The notes under the pieces were generated by a model that made no database searches, was not told the DNA's origin, and was given only the letters and a program-made list of their open reading frames with translations. A stretch of DNA of 64,000 nucleotides from NCBI RefSeq assembly GCF_018598225.1, contig NZ_JAHESF010000028.1:30481-94480 (forward strand). Direction: 5' to 3'. The position numbers and the translations under genes were made by a program. Source of the DNA: Chryseosolibacter histidinae (GTDB taxonomy: Bacteria > Bacteroidota > Bacteroidia > Cytophagales > Cyclobacteriaceae). Below, one piece after another: positions 42,782 to 51,422 of the stretch. The number at the start of each line of letters is the position of its first letter. The first letter of the stretch is position 1.

Positions 42782-45700
42782 CAGGGCCTAGTATTTAAAA
42801 TTGTCATGTCAGGCTTTTTTCCGATCACAAAAATAACATTCGAAGTAAATTTCGTATCATCAATGACCTCCAATGTACAGCCCCGCTCAAACGCCAGCGC
42901 TTTGACGGCTTCTCCCGAAATAAAATGAAGGTCATTCACAGACTTGTTGAATTTCAGCAGTTTCACTGAAAAGAACTCCGTAAGCTGCGTTCCCTGGTGG
43001 CGGTCTTTCAGGTCTGCATTGCCTTCGCGGATGATCAGCCGGCCTCCGGGAAGCAGGGCATCGATACTTTTCCGGATCACCTCCCGCTGCTGTGCCGGTT
43101 CCAGGTAATGAAGCACATCGGCAATGATGATCGCATCGTATTGCTGCAGCGCAAACCGGGTGGCATCGGCGCAGATAAAATTGATGCGGGCGCTCCTGGC
43201 GTAGCATTGACTGGCCGTGCCGATCTTTTCTTCATCGTAGTCCACACCCGTTACCTGGCGGCCGTCCGACAGGAAGTAAAGCATATAACTGAGAAATCCA
43301 TAACCACAACCGAGGTCCAGCACGGTGGCATTGGCCGGCACAAGTTTGTGAAACGGTTCATAATACGACTCAAGGCGAAGCTTGATGCGCATGTACCACT
43401 CCAGCACCGGACCCTTGTACAGGTAATTGGCGATCAGTTTGTGCTGATAGTACGCAGGCGTTTCCTGTTGCTGTTGCAGCCTGGCATGTTCTTCTCTGAA
43501 ATAACGGCCAATGGCTTTCGTGCGCTCCGAGTAGGCTTGTCCAAACGAGGTATCGGCAGGGCTGATGGCTGGCAGGAATTTCAGCGTCACGGCTCCGTTG
43601 TTCAGGTACATCGTGCTCTTGGGAATGGTATCCGCTGCACCATGGATCAGCAGCGGTTGCACCGGCAGATTTAATGTCTCCGCCATGTAAAAAGCCCCCT
43701 TGTGAAAACGTTTGATCCTGCCATCGGTGGAGCGGGTACCTTCGGGGAACACCACTACAGAGTAACCTTCCTTCACACGGGCGCGCAGGTGGTCCGTGCT
43801 GTCTTCAGCTCCTTCCGTTACCGGATAATACCCCGCCAGTCGCACCACACCGCCGAACACCGGAGAGTTCCAGACCCACTTGTTCGTGACCAGAATAAGT
43901 TTCGGATTCAACATCGTGGTTAATAAAATATCCAGGAACGACGTGTGATTGCTGATGATCACCGAAGGTTTTGAAAAAGTATCTTTTGTCCGGTTGAGCA
44001 CGGTCACTTTCAATCCCGGGGCTAGCGCGAGCAACGACCGGGTAAAGGCACTCAGCAGCGTGTGATAGAACAGTGTAACGCTTTTTCTCCCGAAAGGAAT
44101 AAGCTTCAGGAGCAGCCCTATGATCGTGAGAAAGAACGATCCAAAAACAAAAAAACCATAGGTGAAAATAGTTTTGCAGATGCCGAAAAAAGTCATCGGC
44201 GGAAGCCCCTGTTCTGTCCGGCGCGTGATCAGCCAACGGAAGAGAAAAGGTTCAATGGTTTGAGAGACCACAAAAACACAAACAATGCCGATGATGGATA
44301 TACCTGCGATGGATCGCAGCGCCGGATGCTCTGCAAAAATGAGCACACCAAGGCCCGATATGGTGGTGAGCGCAGAAAGCAGGATGGACGTACGAATGGA
44401 GGCCAGGTTTTTCCGGCCCAGCTTATACTCCTGCTGAAGCCCATCCATGATAAAGATGCTGTAATCGTCGCCCAGGCCAAAGATGAACGTGGAGATCATC
44501 ACGTTCACAATGTTGAACTCGATGCCGGCAAGGGCCATGATGCCCAGGATCCAGATCCAGGTGATGAGCATGGGAATGAATGTGATCAGCGTTAGCTCGA
44601 TCCGGCCATACGAGATCAGCAGCGCCATAAAAACAAGCACCGAGGTGAAGGTGACGATAAAATTAAAATCGGCGTGCACATACTCCACGAAGAGGTTGGC
44701 CAGCATCTGCCTGTCGAACGTGTTCGAAGGTGTGCTTTCAAGGTCACGATATACCTGCTGCTTCTGCTCCGGCTGAACGTTGGCAAGCGTGATGACCGTG
44801 GCCAGGCCGTCTTTCTCAATGATGTAGTCATCGAAAAAAGTGCGACGGAAAACATTTTGTACAGCGGTGTCACCGGAGGCGTAGGTGTGTGTAAGCAGGT
44901 TTTCGAAGTTCACAAATACCTGATCGGAAAATTTCAGCTGTTTTCCCTCCTGCCGTACAGTTGCCGTGAGGGCATCCACTTTCTCTTTTGTCCAATAGGC
45001 ATTCCAACGGTTGACCCGCGCGCGCTGAAGGGAGTCCGACAGCACAAAAGACGATACCGATGAATACCGCTGAACACTTCCCTTGTTTTGCAACTGATTC
45101 AGTCGTGAGGTGGTGAGCTCGTTTTTGCGCAGCGCTTTCTCCAGGCTTTTATCCTGCGACACCACATACACCGAGCTCAGCGAAACCTTGTTGATCGACT
45201 CCAGGCGCTGCTGAGCCTCACGCACTTCGGGCTTCATAAAATTGAGCTGACCCAGGTCTGCGTTAAAAGACACCTGTTGCGCAAAGTAAAAGAACACCGG
45301 TGTAAGCAAAAGAATGGCCGCCACCAGGTATTTACTCGAATCAAATCCCGCCAGGGAAACCTTTTCGATCCACGACGTGCTACTCTGGTGTTGCCAGAGC
45401 GATGCACTGATCAGCTGCGGCAGGAAAATGAGCGAGCACAACGCCGCACCAACGAGGCTGAATGCTGCGAATAACCCAAGGTCGCGGAGCACGGAAGCAT
45501 TTACAAACTGCAGGCACAAGAACGCCAGCACTGTGGTGGTGCTGCCCAGGGTCATAGGCCTTACAAGGTCTTTGATCACTTCCTGAACATCGCCGGTATG
45601 CTTCAGGTGTGAGAGAAAGTGCAACGAATAGTTAACGGCGATCCCCAAAATTATAGAGCCCGCGGCAATGGCAATCACCGAGATGCTTCCCTGGATGAGG

Positions 45701-46644
45701 AAAATGCACGAAAGCGAGAACAGCGCGCCAAAAGCAACGGGAATAAGAATGAGGAACGGCACGCGTTTCTTCCTGAAAAAGCCGACGAGAAAAACGGCGA
45801 GCAGCAACAGCATGAGGCTGATGGTAATGATGGTATCGCGCTGCAGCTGACGTGCATTCCCCGCGGCCACGCTGGTAGCCCCGAAGTAAGATGCTTTCAG
45901 CTTCGGATGCGCCACCGACGTTTCGGCAATGATCTTATCCAGTCCTTCGAGGAACGGAGCATTCTTTCCCGTGTCAGTGGGGCGGAAAGCGGGTTGAATG
46001 AAAAAGAGGAGGTGACGGCGATCTTTCGACACCAGGTAATTGTCATACACCTCCACGTTGTTATCGTATTGAAGCTGCCGAAGTTTTTTAAGCGCAAGGA
46101 ATGAAAAACCAAGAGGGTCGCGGACAATGATCCTTTTGGTGACCATGCCGGCAGGTGAGATGAGCTGACGATAGTGGTTCGTCAGGGTCTCGCGAACAGC
46201 ATCAGGCTTGATCAAAGAATCGAAGGCCATGTAGTCACGCTCTTCTAAGAACAGCGGCAGATTATCCTGCACGGTGTTCATCAGCGACATCACCTTGTCA
46301 TCATCAATGCGGCTGTTGATGGCAGTAATATATGGCCTTAGGGTACTATCGATCTGCGTTACTAACGCTTCGGTAAATGCAATAAGACTGTCAGGCAGGG
46401 GAGCCGTGGTGCTGTCTTTCACAGACACCATAAACACCAACCGCTCAGCAAACCTGGAGTTACGGAAAACATAGTCCAGCTTCTCTACACGTTCATCGTC
46501 CGGAAAGAAACGTGTGATATCTTCCTCCACGCTGATGCGCGACGCCGTGAACGCCAGCAACAGGAACACGCCGGCAAAGACGGACCAAAACGCTGCCCTG
46601 CGCTTTTGAAAATACTGGTATAGGTTGAGGAAGAGCTGTTCCAT
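42781..46644 (-). CDS. Three-domain fusion: MMPL/RND-type exporter, PlsC acyltransferase, SAM methyltransferase
   Basis: 1287 aa. Residues 1 to about 820 form an MMPL/RND-like exporter: first helix at about 15-33, a large periplasmic loop, helices around LLLLAVFLVGFFRKKRVPFL, a second loop, then FGLGDDYSIFIMDGLQQEY. Residues about 870-1060 are a glycerolipid acyltransferase with the HX4D motif H900-D905 (SNHTSFLDI) and VVFPEGTRSTDG. Residues about 1095-1230 are a class I methyltransferase with DLGCGYGFLS starting at D1110 and ADVLHYLEPAQ. Length far exceeds any single family. The frame is continuous with no internal stop. Likely exports and modifies the pigment lipid. Confidence 0.92.
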   Translation of the reverse strand: MEQLFLNLYQYFQKRRAAFWSVFAGVFLLLAFTASRISVEEDITRFFPDDERVEKLDYVFRNSRFAERLVFMVSVKDSTTAPLPDSLIAFTEALVTQIDSTLRPYITAINSRIDDDKVMSLMNTVQDNLPLFLEERDYMAFDSLIKPDAVRETLTNHYRQLISPAGMVTKRIIVRDPLGFSFLALKKLRQLQYDNNVEVYDNYLVSKDRRHLLFFIQPAFRPTDTGKNAPFLEGLDKIIAETSVAHPKLKASYFGATSVAAGNARQLQRDTIITISLMLLLLAVFLVGFFRKKRVPFLILIPVAFGALFSLSCIFLIQGSISVIAIAAGSIILGIAVNYSLHFLSHLKHTGDVQEVIKDLVRPMTLGSTTTVLAFLCLQFVNASVLRDLGLFAAFSLVGAALCSLIFLPQLISASLWQHQSSTSWIEKVSLAGFDSSKYLVAAILLLTPVFFYFAQQVSFNADLGQLNFMKPEVREAQQRLESINKVSLSSVYVVSQDKSLEKALRKNELTTSRLNQLQNKGSVQRYSSVSSFVLSDSLQRARVNRWNAYWTKEKVDALTATVRQEGKQLKFSDQVFVNFENLLTHTYASGDTAVQNVFRRTFFDDYIIEKDGLATVITLANVQPEQKQQVYRDLESTPSNTFDRQMLANLFVEYVHADFNFIVTFTSVLVFMALLISYGRIELTLITFIPMLITWIWILGIMALAGIEFNIVNVMISTFIFGLGDDYSIFIMDGLQQEYKLGRKNLASIRTSILLSALTTISGLGVLIFAEHPALRSIAGISIIGIVCVFVVSQTIEPFLFRWLITRRTEQGLPPMTFFGICKTIFTYGFFVFGSFFLTIIGLLLKLIPFGRKSVTLFYHTLLSAFTRSLLALAPGLKVTVLNRTKDTFSKPSVIISNHTSFLDILLTTMLNPKLILVTNKWVWNSPVFGGVVRLAGYYPVTEGAEDSTDHLRARVKEGYSVVVFPEGTRSTDGRIKRFHKGAFYMAETLNLPVQPLLIHGAADTIPKSTMYLNNGAVTLKFLPAISPADTSFGQAYSERTKAIGRYFREEHARLQQQQETPAYYQHKLIANYLYKGPVLEWYMRIKLRLESYYEPFHKLVPANATVLDLGCGYGFLSYMLYFLSDGRQVTGVDYDEEKIGTASQCYARSARINFICADATRFALQQYDAIIIADVLHYLEPAQQREVIRKSIDALLPGGRLIIREGNADLKDRHQGTQLTEFFSVKLLKFNKSVNDLHFISGEAVKALAFERGCTLEVIDDTKFTSNVIFVIGKKPDMTILNTRP

Positions 46645-46653
46645 AGTTACTTA

Positions 46654-46670
46654 AAAGGATGTCATCCTTT
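46654..46670. repeat. Palindrome AAAGGATG-T-CATCCTTT over a stop codon
   Basis: A perfect 8-bp dyad whose centre contains the TGA stop of the DUF2062 frame (46662-46664). The same word, GATGACATCC, covers the stop of the ketosynthase at 51445 inside a hairpin. Confidence 0.65.
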
Positions 46671-47093
46671 GGGTCTCATCTTTGAAAGTTTCAGCAAACC
46701 ATAGGTGACACCGCCAAACAAAACACCTGCAACAATCGCCAGGGTGATAGCGCCGAAAAAGTACTGCATAAAATTCTGATGAATGAACTCCAGGGTGATC
46801 TCTTCGCTGAAGGAAATCGTCTTCGCGTCCGCGCCCATCCACAGCTTACCGGTCATGTGACTGATGTACAGGACCAGCGGGATCATGGGCGGTATGCTGA
46901 TGTTGGCGGCAATGATCACCAGTGCTTTGTTGAGTCTTAGCAGGATCGAGAGCGCGATGGCAGTCACCAGCTGAAAACCCCAGATGGGTACGATCCCCAT
47001 GAATACACCGAAGGCAACAGACGCCGCCTTGATCGTATCAGGCTCCGCCGGATCGAAGATAAGCTCCCGGAAAAGCTGACCGAAATTTTTTTT
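46662..47093 (-). CDS. DUF2062 membrane domain, out of frame with the glycosyltransferase before it
   Basis: This frame is open from just after the ten-base A tract (47086-47095 on the complement) to TGA at 46662. It reads NFGQLFRELIFDP, then IKAASVAFGVFMGIVPIWGF and LVTAIALSILLRLNKALVIIAANISIPPMIPLVLYISHM, then a second hydrophobic region (QYFFGAITLAIVAGVLFGGVTYGLL). These are DUF2062 hallmarks. In related proteins this domain is normally the C-terminus of a family 2 glycosyltransferase. Here it can be expressed only if one A is added or a -1 shift occurs at the tract, or from the internal ATG at 47000. Confidence 0.8.
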   Translation of the reverse strand, partial: KKNFGQLFRELIFDPAEPDTIKAASVAFGVFMGIVPIWGFQLVTAIALSILLRLNKALVIIAANISIPPMIPLVLYISHMTGKLWMGADAKTISFSEEITLEFIHQNFMQYFFGAITLAIVAGVLFGGVTYGLLKLSKMRPKG

Positions 47094-47842
47094 TTAATCC
47101 TTCTGAAGAAGTCGCGGGGCTTGATGTACAGGAAGGCTATCGTCACCAGCACAGTATTGAGCACGCTGATGCGACTGAAATCCCTGAACGGCCTGAAATG
47201 CGAAACGCGTTTTTCCTTCTCGGGATAGAATACCTTGACGGGCACTTCAATAACCTCGATGCCCGACCATGCTGCCCTCACGATCACCTCTATCTCGAAC
47301 TCGTATTTTTTGGTAAAGAAACGGAGGTGTTGCAGCGCTTTGACAGGATACAGGCGATATCCGCTTTGGGTATCGTTGCGCCTGATACCGGTCTCGACGT
47401 GGAACCAGAAGCTGGAGAATTTGTTGCCGAAGCTGCTCTTGCCCGGCACAGTGGCCTGATCCATGTTGCGTGCACCGATGATGATGGCACTTGGGTGCGC
47501 TTCGAGCTTTTCCAGAAAACGCGGAAGGTCGTCGGCATAATGCTGTCCATCGGAGTCGATCGTGATCGCATACTCATAACCTGAAGCCACGGCCTCTTCA
47601 AATCCGCGACGCAATGCATAACCCTTGCCCTGGTTCACGGCGTAGGTCACCACCTTAATTTCCTTGAATGGCTCCAGCAGCGCGAGCGTATGGTCGGTTG
47701 ATCCGTCGTTCACCACGATCACCTGGTTGGTATACGCCAGCACATTCTTCACCACGGTGGCAATGGTGCCCGCGTTGTTGAAGGTGGGGATCAGCACGCA
47801 CACTTTTTTACGCTCGAATATTTCGCTCACGGTGAAACTCAT
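46964..47842 (-). CDS. Family 2 glycosyltransferase of the pigment cluster (frame ends after an A10 tract)
   Basis: ATG 47842 gives MSFTVSEIFERKKVCVLIPTFNN; the frame further up is noise. The GT2 domain has VIVVNDGSTDHTLALL, NQGKGYALRRGFEEA and TIDSDGQHYADDLPRFL (the DxD-type SDG), then RNDTQSGYRLYPV and YEFEIEVIVRAAW, like dolichyl-phosphate-mannose-synthase relatives. After KPRDFFRRIKKK the frame leaves the family and ends 40 residues later at 46964; the true continuation is the DUF2062 frame. Probably transfers a sugar or modifies a lipid carrier. Its start overlaps the dehydratase stop by four bases. Confidence 0.85.
   Translation of the reverse strand: MSFTVSEIFERKKVCVLIPTFNNAGTIATVVKNVLAYTNQVIVVNDGSTDHTLALLEPFKEIKVVTYAVNQGKGYALRRGFEEAVASGYEYAITIDSDGQHYADDLPRFLEKLEAHPSAIIIGARNMDQATVPGKSSFGNKFSSFWFHVETGIRRNDTQSGYRLYPVKALQHLRFFTKKYEFEIEVIVRAAWSGIEVIEVPVKVFYPEKEKRVSHFRPFRDFSRISVLNTVLVTIAFLYIKPRDFFRRIKKKISVSFSGSLSSIRRSLIRSRRRLLPSVYSWGSYPSGVFSW
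47086..47095 (-). other. Ten-base A tract at the glycosyltransferase/DUF2062 junction
   Basis: Read on the minus strand, GGATT is followed by ten A and TTTCGG. Eleven A (or a -1 ribosomal slip on A-AAA-AAA) would join the two frames exactly; with ten, the DUF2062 frame meets TAA at 47094-47096. Confidence 0.85.
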
Positions 47843-48207
47843 TGCACGTTTTGCAGGGTAGCTTTCAACTTGAAAAAAGTAACAGATCCGGAAAACAGCG
47901 ATGCGTTCAGCGAGATGACCCCATTGTTTTCGCTGAAAGAAACGCTGGCTTCTACTTCCTGGTGCTGGCGGGGATCGATCACGGAAAGGAACTTCATATT
48001 CTCCGCCGTTGCCAGCCGCAGGTTGCGTTTGGTCTGGCGTTCCACCAGCGCTTTCACGATCTGCATCATGCACACACCGGGAACTACCGGCTGCCCGGGA
48101 AAATGGCCCTTCAGGATGGCGTGGTCTTTGTCGATGGACAATAAAGCCTTCACAGCACCTTCGGCAGGTTCCTCTTTCAGGATCTTGAAAAAAGTATTGT
48201 GCAACAT
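47839..48207 (-). CDS. FabZ/FabA-like 3-hydroxyacyl-ACP dehydratase (hotdog fold)
   Basis: 122 aa. The active-site helix region GHFPGQPVVPGVCMMQI corresponds to the FabZ GHFP-x-PxxPGV motif with its catalytic His. The paired acidic residue of the FabZ hot-dog helix is not obvious (IVKALVERQ), as in the divergent ApeI-like dehydratases of aryl-polyene loci. It should remove water in each cycle to give the trans double bonds. Four-base overlap with the glycosyltransferase downstream and adjacency to the DUF3261-like gene upstream. Confidence 0.85.
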   Translation of the reverse strand: MLHNTFFKILKEEPAEGAVKALLSIDKDHAILKGHFPGQPVVPGVCMMQIVKALVERQTKRNLRLATAENMKFLSVIDPRQHQEVEASVSFSENNGVISLNASLFSGSVTFFKLKATLQNVQ

Positions 48208-48824
48208 TATTCCCTGGCTAGTTTTTTGAGCCCGATCTGCATGGCAAAGGTATGGTGCGTCAGGCGGATGGAATCCGGCTTCTGTGCGTCTGGACCGTGA
48301 AAGGTCAATGATACCACCCGTTTCCTGTCAGAACCCGATTCTACCCGTTGCAAAGAAGCACATTCCTTATCGGTAATGAAATAGTGCATTTCCTTTTTTT
48401 GACGTACACCATAAAAATACGCGTCTCCCTTCTGCCAGGCTTGCCACGGACCCTTTTTGAACGGAATGCCCAGCATCAGGCTGAAGTCTTTTTTCAACAG
48501 CCGGATGACCGGATTTTTGTCCAGCTGCTTCACCACATGGTGCACCTTGAACCCGCCCCCGGGTGCAAATTCAAAATCAAGGAACTTAAAACCTGCCTCA
48601 TTGGTGAACACGATCCGGTTCGAGCTGTCGGGCATGTTCTTGATGAGCAATAACCCGCTGATATGATGGCCCACCACGTCTATGCTGGCATCGTACCAAG
48701 CCGTAGCCAGCCCGGAAGGTTTCAACCTGGCGATGCACGCTTCATCCGGTGACGATGCCTGCAGCGCCTTGTAGTCGGATGCACACCCGAGACACAATAT
48801 GAGGCTAAAGCTTAAATACCTCAT
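48207..48824 (-). CDS. DUF3261-like outer-membrane lipoprotein factor
   Basis: 205 aa. Signal peptide with lipobox LILCLGC (Cys14). The mature sequence is strand-rich (ASIDVVGHHISGLLLIKNM, NRIVFTNEAGFKFLDFEF, FKVHHVVKQLDKNPVIRLLKKDF), like the LolB/DUF3261 proteins found next to LolA and MMPL genes in aryl-polyene loci. It probably receives the pigment or a precursor at the outer membrane. Its start lies inside the 3' end of the LolA-like gene (20-base overlap), so the two are translationally linked. Confidence 0.75.
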   Translation of the reverse strand: MRYLSFSLILCLGCASDYKALQASSPDEACIARLKPSGLATAWYDASIDVVGHHISGLLLIKNMPDSSNRIVFTNEAGFKFLDFEFAPGGGFKVHHVVKQLDKNPVIRLLKKDFSLMLGIPFKKGPWQAWQKGDAYFYGVRQKKEMHYFITDKECASLQRVESGSDRKRVVSLTFHGPDAQKPDSIRLTHHTFAMQIGLKKLARE

Positions 48825-49425
48825 CTGCGATCTGTTCGTTGAGTTTCTTGTCTGTAAAAGTGATCACCGTGCGGTCTTCCGAAGGCTCGTTCATTTCGAT
48901 GGACCTTACCGAATAGTCTTTCTTTTCCACGGTCAGCACAATGGTCTTAAAAAAATCTTTCAGGCTTTTGGAAGCCGGGGTCATTTCCAGCAGGTAACTT
49001 TTATCATTTTCAAACACGCGGGTGCTGAAATCCTTGCTATCGAGAATAGTGCCCTGGATGCAATCGATCATGATGCGGTTGATCTGCTGAAACAGCTTGT
49101 TCGACTTTACATTCACGCGTGTCTCCTTCTGCTCGTCTTTCACCATCATCTTGTCGCCGTTCATGATCATCAGGTATGAGAACGGTGTCGTGTACTCCAG
49201 GCGAACTTTGTTGCTGCGTTTGAACCTGAAGTTGCCGGAGGAAGTGATCTTCTCCGTGAGCGCGGTGAGCACTTTCTCCTGTGTGAAATTACTGGTTACT
49301 GAATTGATCTTCGCCGATTGAAGCGCAAACTCCTTCTTGAAGCTGGCGAGATCTGCTACCGAACGATAACCGGAGTATTGAGCCCTGACGTTCACGGAAA
49401 GAAGTAGAAAGAGTCCACAGACCAT
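48805..49425 (-). CDS. LolA-like periplasmic lipid carrier
   Basis: 206 aa if started at ATG 49425 (MVCGLFLLLSVNVRAQ), which gives a short signal peptide. The first bases lie inside an iterated-word repeat arm, and the frame runs on to 49614 without a better start. Mature part: LASFKKEFALQSAKINSVTSNFTQEKVLTALTEKITSSGNFRFKRSNKVRLEYTTPF, the N-terminal half of the LolA half-barrel, then YLMIMNGDKMMVKD and a C-terminal YSVRSIEMNEPSEDRTVITF. Pigment clusters use such carriers to ferry hydrophobic products across the periplasm. The unusual 5' end makes the exact start uncertain. Confidence 0.82.
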   Translation of the reverse strand: MVCGLFLLLSVNVRAQYSGYRSVADLASFKKEFALQSAKINSVTSNFTQEKVLTALTEKITSSGNFRFKRSNKVRLEYTTPFSYLMIMNGDKMMVKDEQKETRVNVKSNKLFQQINRIMIDCIQGTILDSKDFSTRVFENDKSYLLEMTPASKSLKDFFKTIVLTVEKKDYSVRSIEMNEPSEDRTVITFTDKKLNEQIADEVFKL

Positions 49426-49590
49426 GGTCCACAGTCCACGGCCAGTTCGGTGTTTCTCAAGGGGGCCAACCCTTTGAGGGTTTTTCAAGAGCGTAGTCAC
49501 TATATTAGATTGCATGCCACGTGCACAGCCCTCAAACGGTTGATCCCATAGATCGCCTGCCGTGGACTGTCGACCGTGGACCGTGGACCA
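49412..49590. repeat. Iterated-word inverted repeat (GTCCACAG/GTCCACGG)
   Basis: The left arm 49412-49442 is AGTCCACAGACCATGGTCC then ACAGTCCACGG. The right arm 49559-49590 is CCGTGGACTGTCGACCGTGG then ACCGTGGACCA. The spacer is about 115 bases. The left arm overlaps the start codon and first codons of the LolA-like gene, and the right arm ends a few bases from the stop of the deacetylase gene. Confidence 0.8.
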
Positions 49591-49594
49591 GTAT

Positions 49595-50359
49595 TCACAC
49601 ATAAGCTTTCTCATTCAGCAATTCGTCTATCCTTACAATTTTCAAACCAAGTGTGGAGATATGCTCCAGCAGGGCGGGCAGTATTTCCAGCATGCTGTCG
49701 CTGTAATCGTGGAAAAGGATCACATCGCCTGCTTTGAGCGACGCCGTGACCCGTTGCATCAGCTTGGTGCTGTCTTTGATCATGGTATCGAAAGACCGCA
49801 CACTCCATCCGATGGTCACGTAGTCTCCTGCCTTTACTGCAGCGGCCACCATGGGATTGGTAACTCCGTAGGGGGGTCGGAAAAAACGCGGTGTAAAACC
49901 GGTGCTTTCGCAGATGGCAGCGTCGGCCTGCTTCAGCTCCTGTGCGATCATGGCCGGCAACTGAAGATCAAACAGTTTACCATGCCAGTAGCTGTGGTTG
50001 CCCAGCAGGTGGCCTTCGCGATGGATGCGTTGCGTGATCGCAGGATTTTCTTTTACACGATGCCCGATGCAGAAAAACGCCGCGGGTACCTGATGTGCTT
50101 TCAATATGTCGAGGATCTTTTCAGTTTTTCCCTGGATGGGGCCATCGTCGAACGTCAGGGCTACACCACCCACGCCGCTGGACCTTACGGGAAGAAAGAA
50201 TTGCGCCGACAAACGGATGGAACCATATACCTGTAAGGCAATGTACACAACGATCGCCGCACCATAAGCCCATAGCGGAGTTTTGCCCAGCACATCCTGA
50301 ACTACCAGGATGAACATGACACCCGCGAAACCCGTGGTAACGATGCGATGGTTTAACAT
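49595..50359 (-). CDS. Polysaccharide deacetylase (NodB domain) with membrane anchor
   Basis: 254 aa. Two N-terminal hydrophobic segments (about 7-23 and 30-50), then a CE4 domain: GGVALTFDDGPIQG with the metal/catalytic Asp pair, NHSYWHGKLFDL with the metal histidines, FFRPPYGVTNP, and the late VILFHDYSDSML. CE4 enzymes remove N- or O-acyl groups from glycans or small amides. Its presence in a pigment operon is less usual; it might de-acylate an intermediate or act on the wall. Start overlaps the stop of the ketosynthase-like gene by seven bases. Confidence 0.87.
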   Translation of the reverse strand: MLNHRIVTTGFAGVMFILVVQDVLGKTPLWAYGAAIVVYIALQVYGSIRLSAQFFLPVRSSGVGGVALTFDDGPIQGKTEKILDILKAHQVPAAFFCIGHRVKENPAITQRIHREGHLLGNHSYWHGKLFDLQLPAMIAQELKQADAAICESTGFTPRFFRPPYGVTNPMVAAAVKAGDYVTIGWSVRSFDTMIKDSTKLMQRVTASLKAGDVILFHDYSDSMLEILPALLEHISTLGLKIVRIDELLNEKAYV

Positions 50360-51408
50360 GCCTTCAGCAGGATGAGTGAATAATGTGTACCAAAATACTG
50401 ATTGATCAGCAAAATATTTTTGAGCTGCTGGCCCTCATACTGTGGTGTAACAATTTCAGGAACACGCTGCGCTTTCAGCATCCGCGCTGCCAGCCAGCAC
50501 CCGAAAGCCGAAGCTACGGGGTATTCGCCACAAAGGTGTTTGAACGCACCCACCGGGGTTGTGGTGAAAAGGTCGCCGCAAACCCTGTTGATATGACCGT
50601 CACTGAGAGCATCTCCACTTTTACCTGAGAGCACAAGGTCAACATCCGTCAGGGTCACGCCCGCCTGCGACAGGAAATTTCTGACGGCTTCTGTCAGCTC
50701 AGCATATGATGGTTTATAAACAGACGTCAGCGCATTGACGGAAGCGATATCGTTTTCACCTGGAGTGCCTGATAAAACAAAAAAAGCAGAACCTTCTCCG
50801 TGAAAGGTTCCTGATCTTTCCGAGAAGAGTTGAAGCGAATTGTTCGATTGTTTTCTGAAGATGCCGAAACGGCTTTGGATCTCATGACTCTGTCCGGTGA
50901 TCTCGTCGATGCCGCCCGCCAGCAACGATCGCCGGGGCGCTTCAGAGAGCTGGAGCATGGCATCGAGCAGGGCATTTTCAAAAGAGAACGCGTTGTGTGT
51001 ATACGTCTGGTTGTAAGCCTGGCATTGCAGCAGGAGCGCGATCTGCGAGCCGATGGTGTTGTGCGTAGACTGGATGAAGGGCGTCGGGTTCAGCGCCTCT
51101 TCCCTGTTGCCCACCATCTTGCTTAAAAAGACACCGGTATCTTCGAGGCATCCATATCCCGTTGCCGTAATGATTCCGTCAGGCATCGGCACGCTGGCCT
51201 CTTTCATGGCCATGGCTGCCGAAGCAATGCCCATCTTGATCACACGGCTCATGCGCCTGATCTGCTTCGCATCGATGAACGAAGCATAGTCGGGCTCCAC
51301 GCAGCTCAGCTTGTCACCTGCATACGACAAAGGTGACGACAATAAATCATCACTCCCCCAGGTTCGCTGCGGTGAGATGTTGCCCATACCTTTGATGTAT
51401 ATTGTCAT
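50353..51408 (-). CDS. Ketosynthase-like chain-length factor without active-site cysteine
   Basis: 351 aa with ketosynthase fold features (TATGYGCLEDTGVFL, NTIGSQIALLLQCQAYNQTY, GAFKHLCGEYPVASAFGCWL). The nucleophile position reads HNAFSFENALL, so the Cys is replaced. The HGT motif is replaced by SGKSGDALSDG, and only the last histidine (KHLCGE) remains. Such decarboxylation-dead partners form heterodimers with an active KS and set chain length. The likely partner is the KS encoded immediately upstream at 51445-52647. Confidence 0.85.
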   Translation of the reverse strand: MTIYIKGMGNISPQRTWGSDDLLSSPLSYAGDKLSCVEPDYASFIDAKQIRRMSRVIKMGIASAAMAMKEASVPMPDGIITATGYGCLEDTGVFLSKMVGNREEALNPTPFIQSTHNTIGSQIALLLQCQAYNQTYTHNAFSFENALLDAMLQLSEAPRRSLLAGGIDEITGQSHEIQSRFGIFRKQSNNSLQLFSERSGTFHGEGSAFFVLSGTPGENDIASVNALTSVYKPSYAELTEAVRNFLSQAGVTLTDVDLVLSGKSGDALSDGHINRVCGDLFTTTPVGAFKHLCGEYPVASAFGCWLAARMLKAQRVPEIVTPQYEGQQLKNILLINQYFGTHYSLILLKAC

Positions 51409-51422
51409 AAACGCTAGCCAGG

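Noticed and set aside
47842..48073. 77-residue N-terminal extension of the glycosyltransferase
   Set aside because: It overlaps the dehydratase gene in another frame and reads as low-complexity noise; ATG 47842 fits the family.
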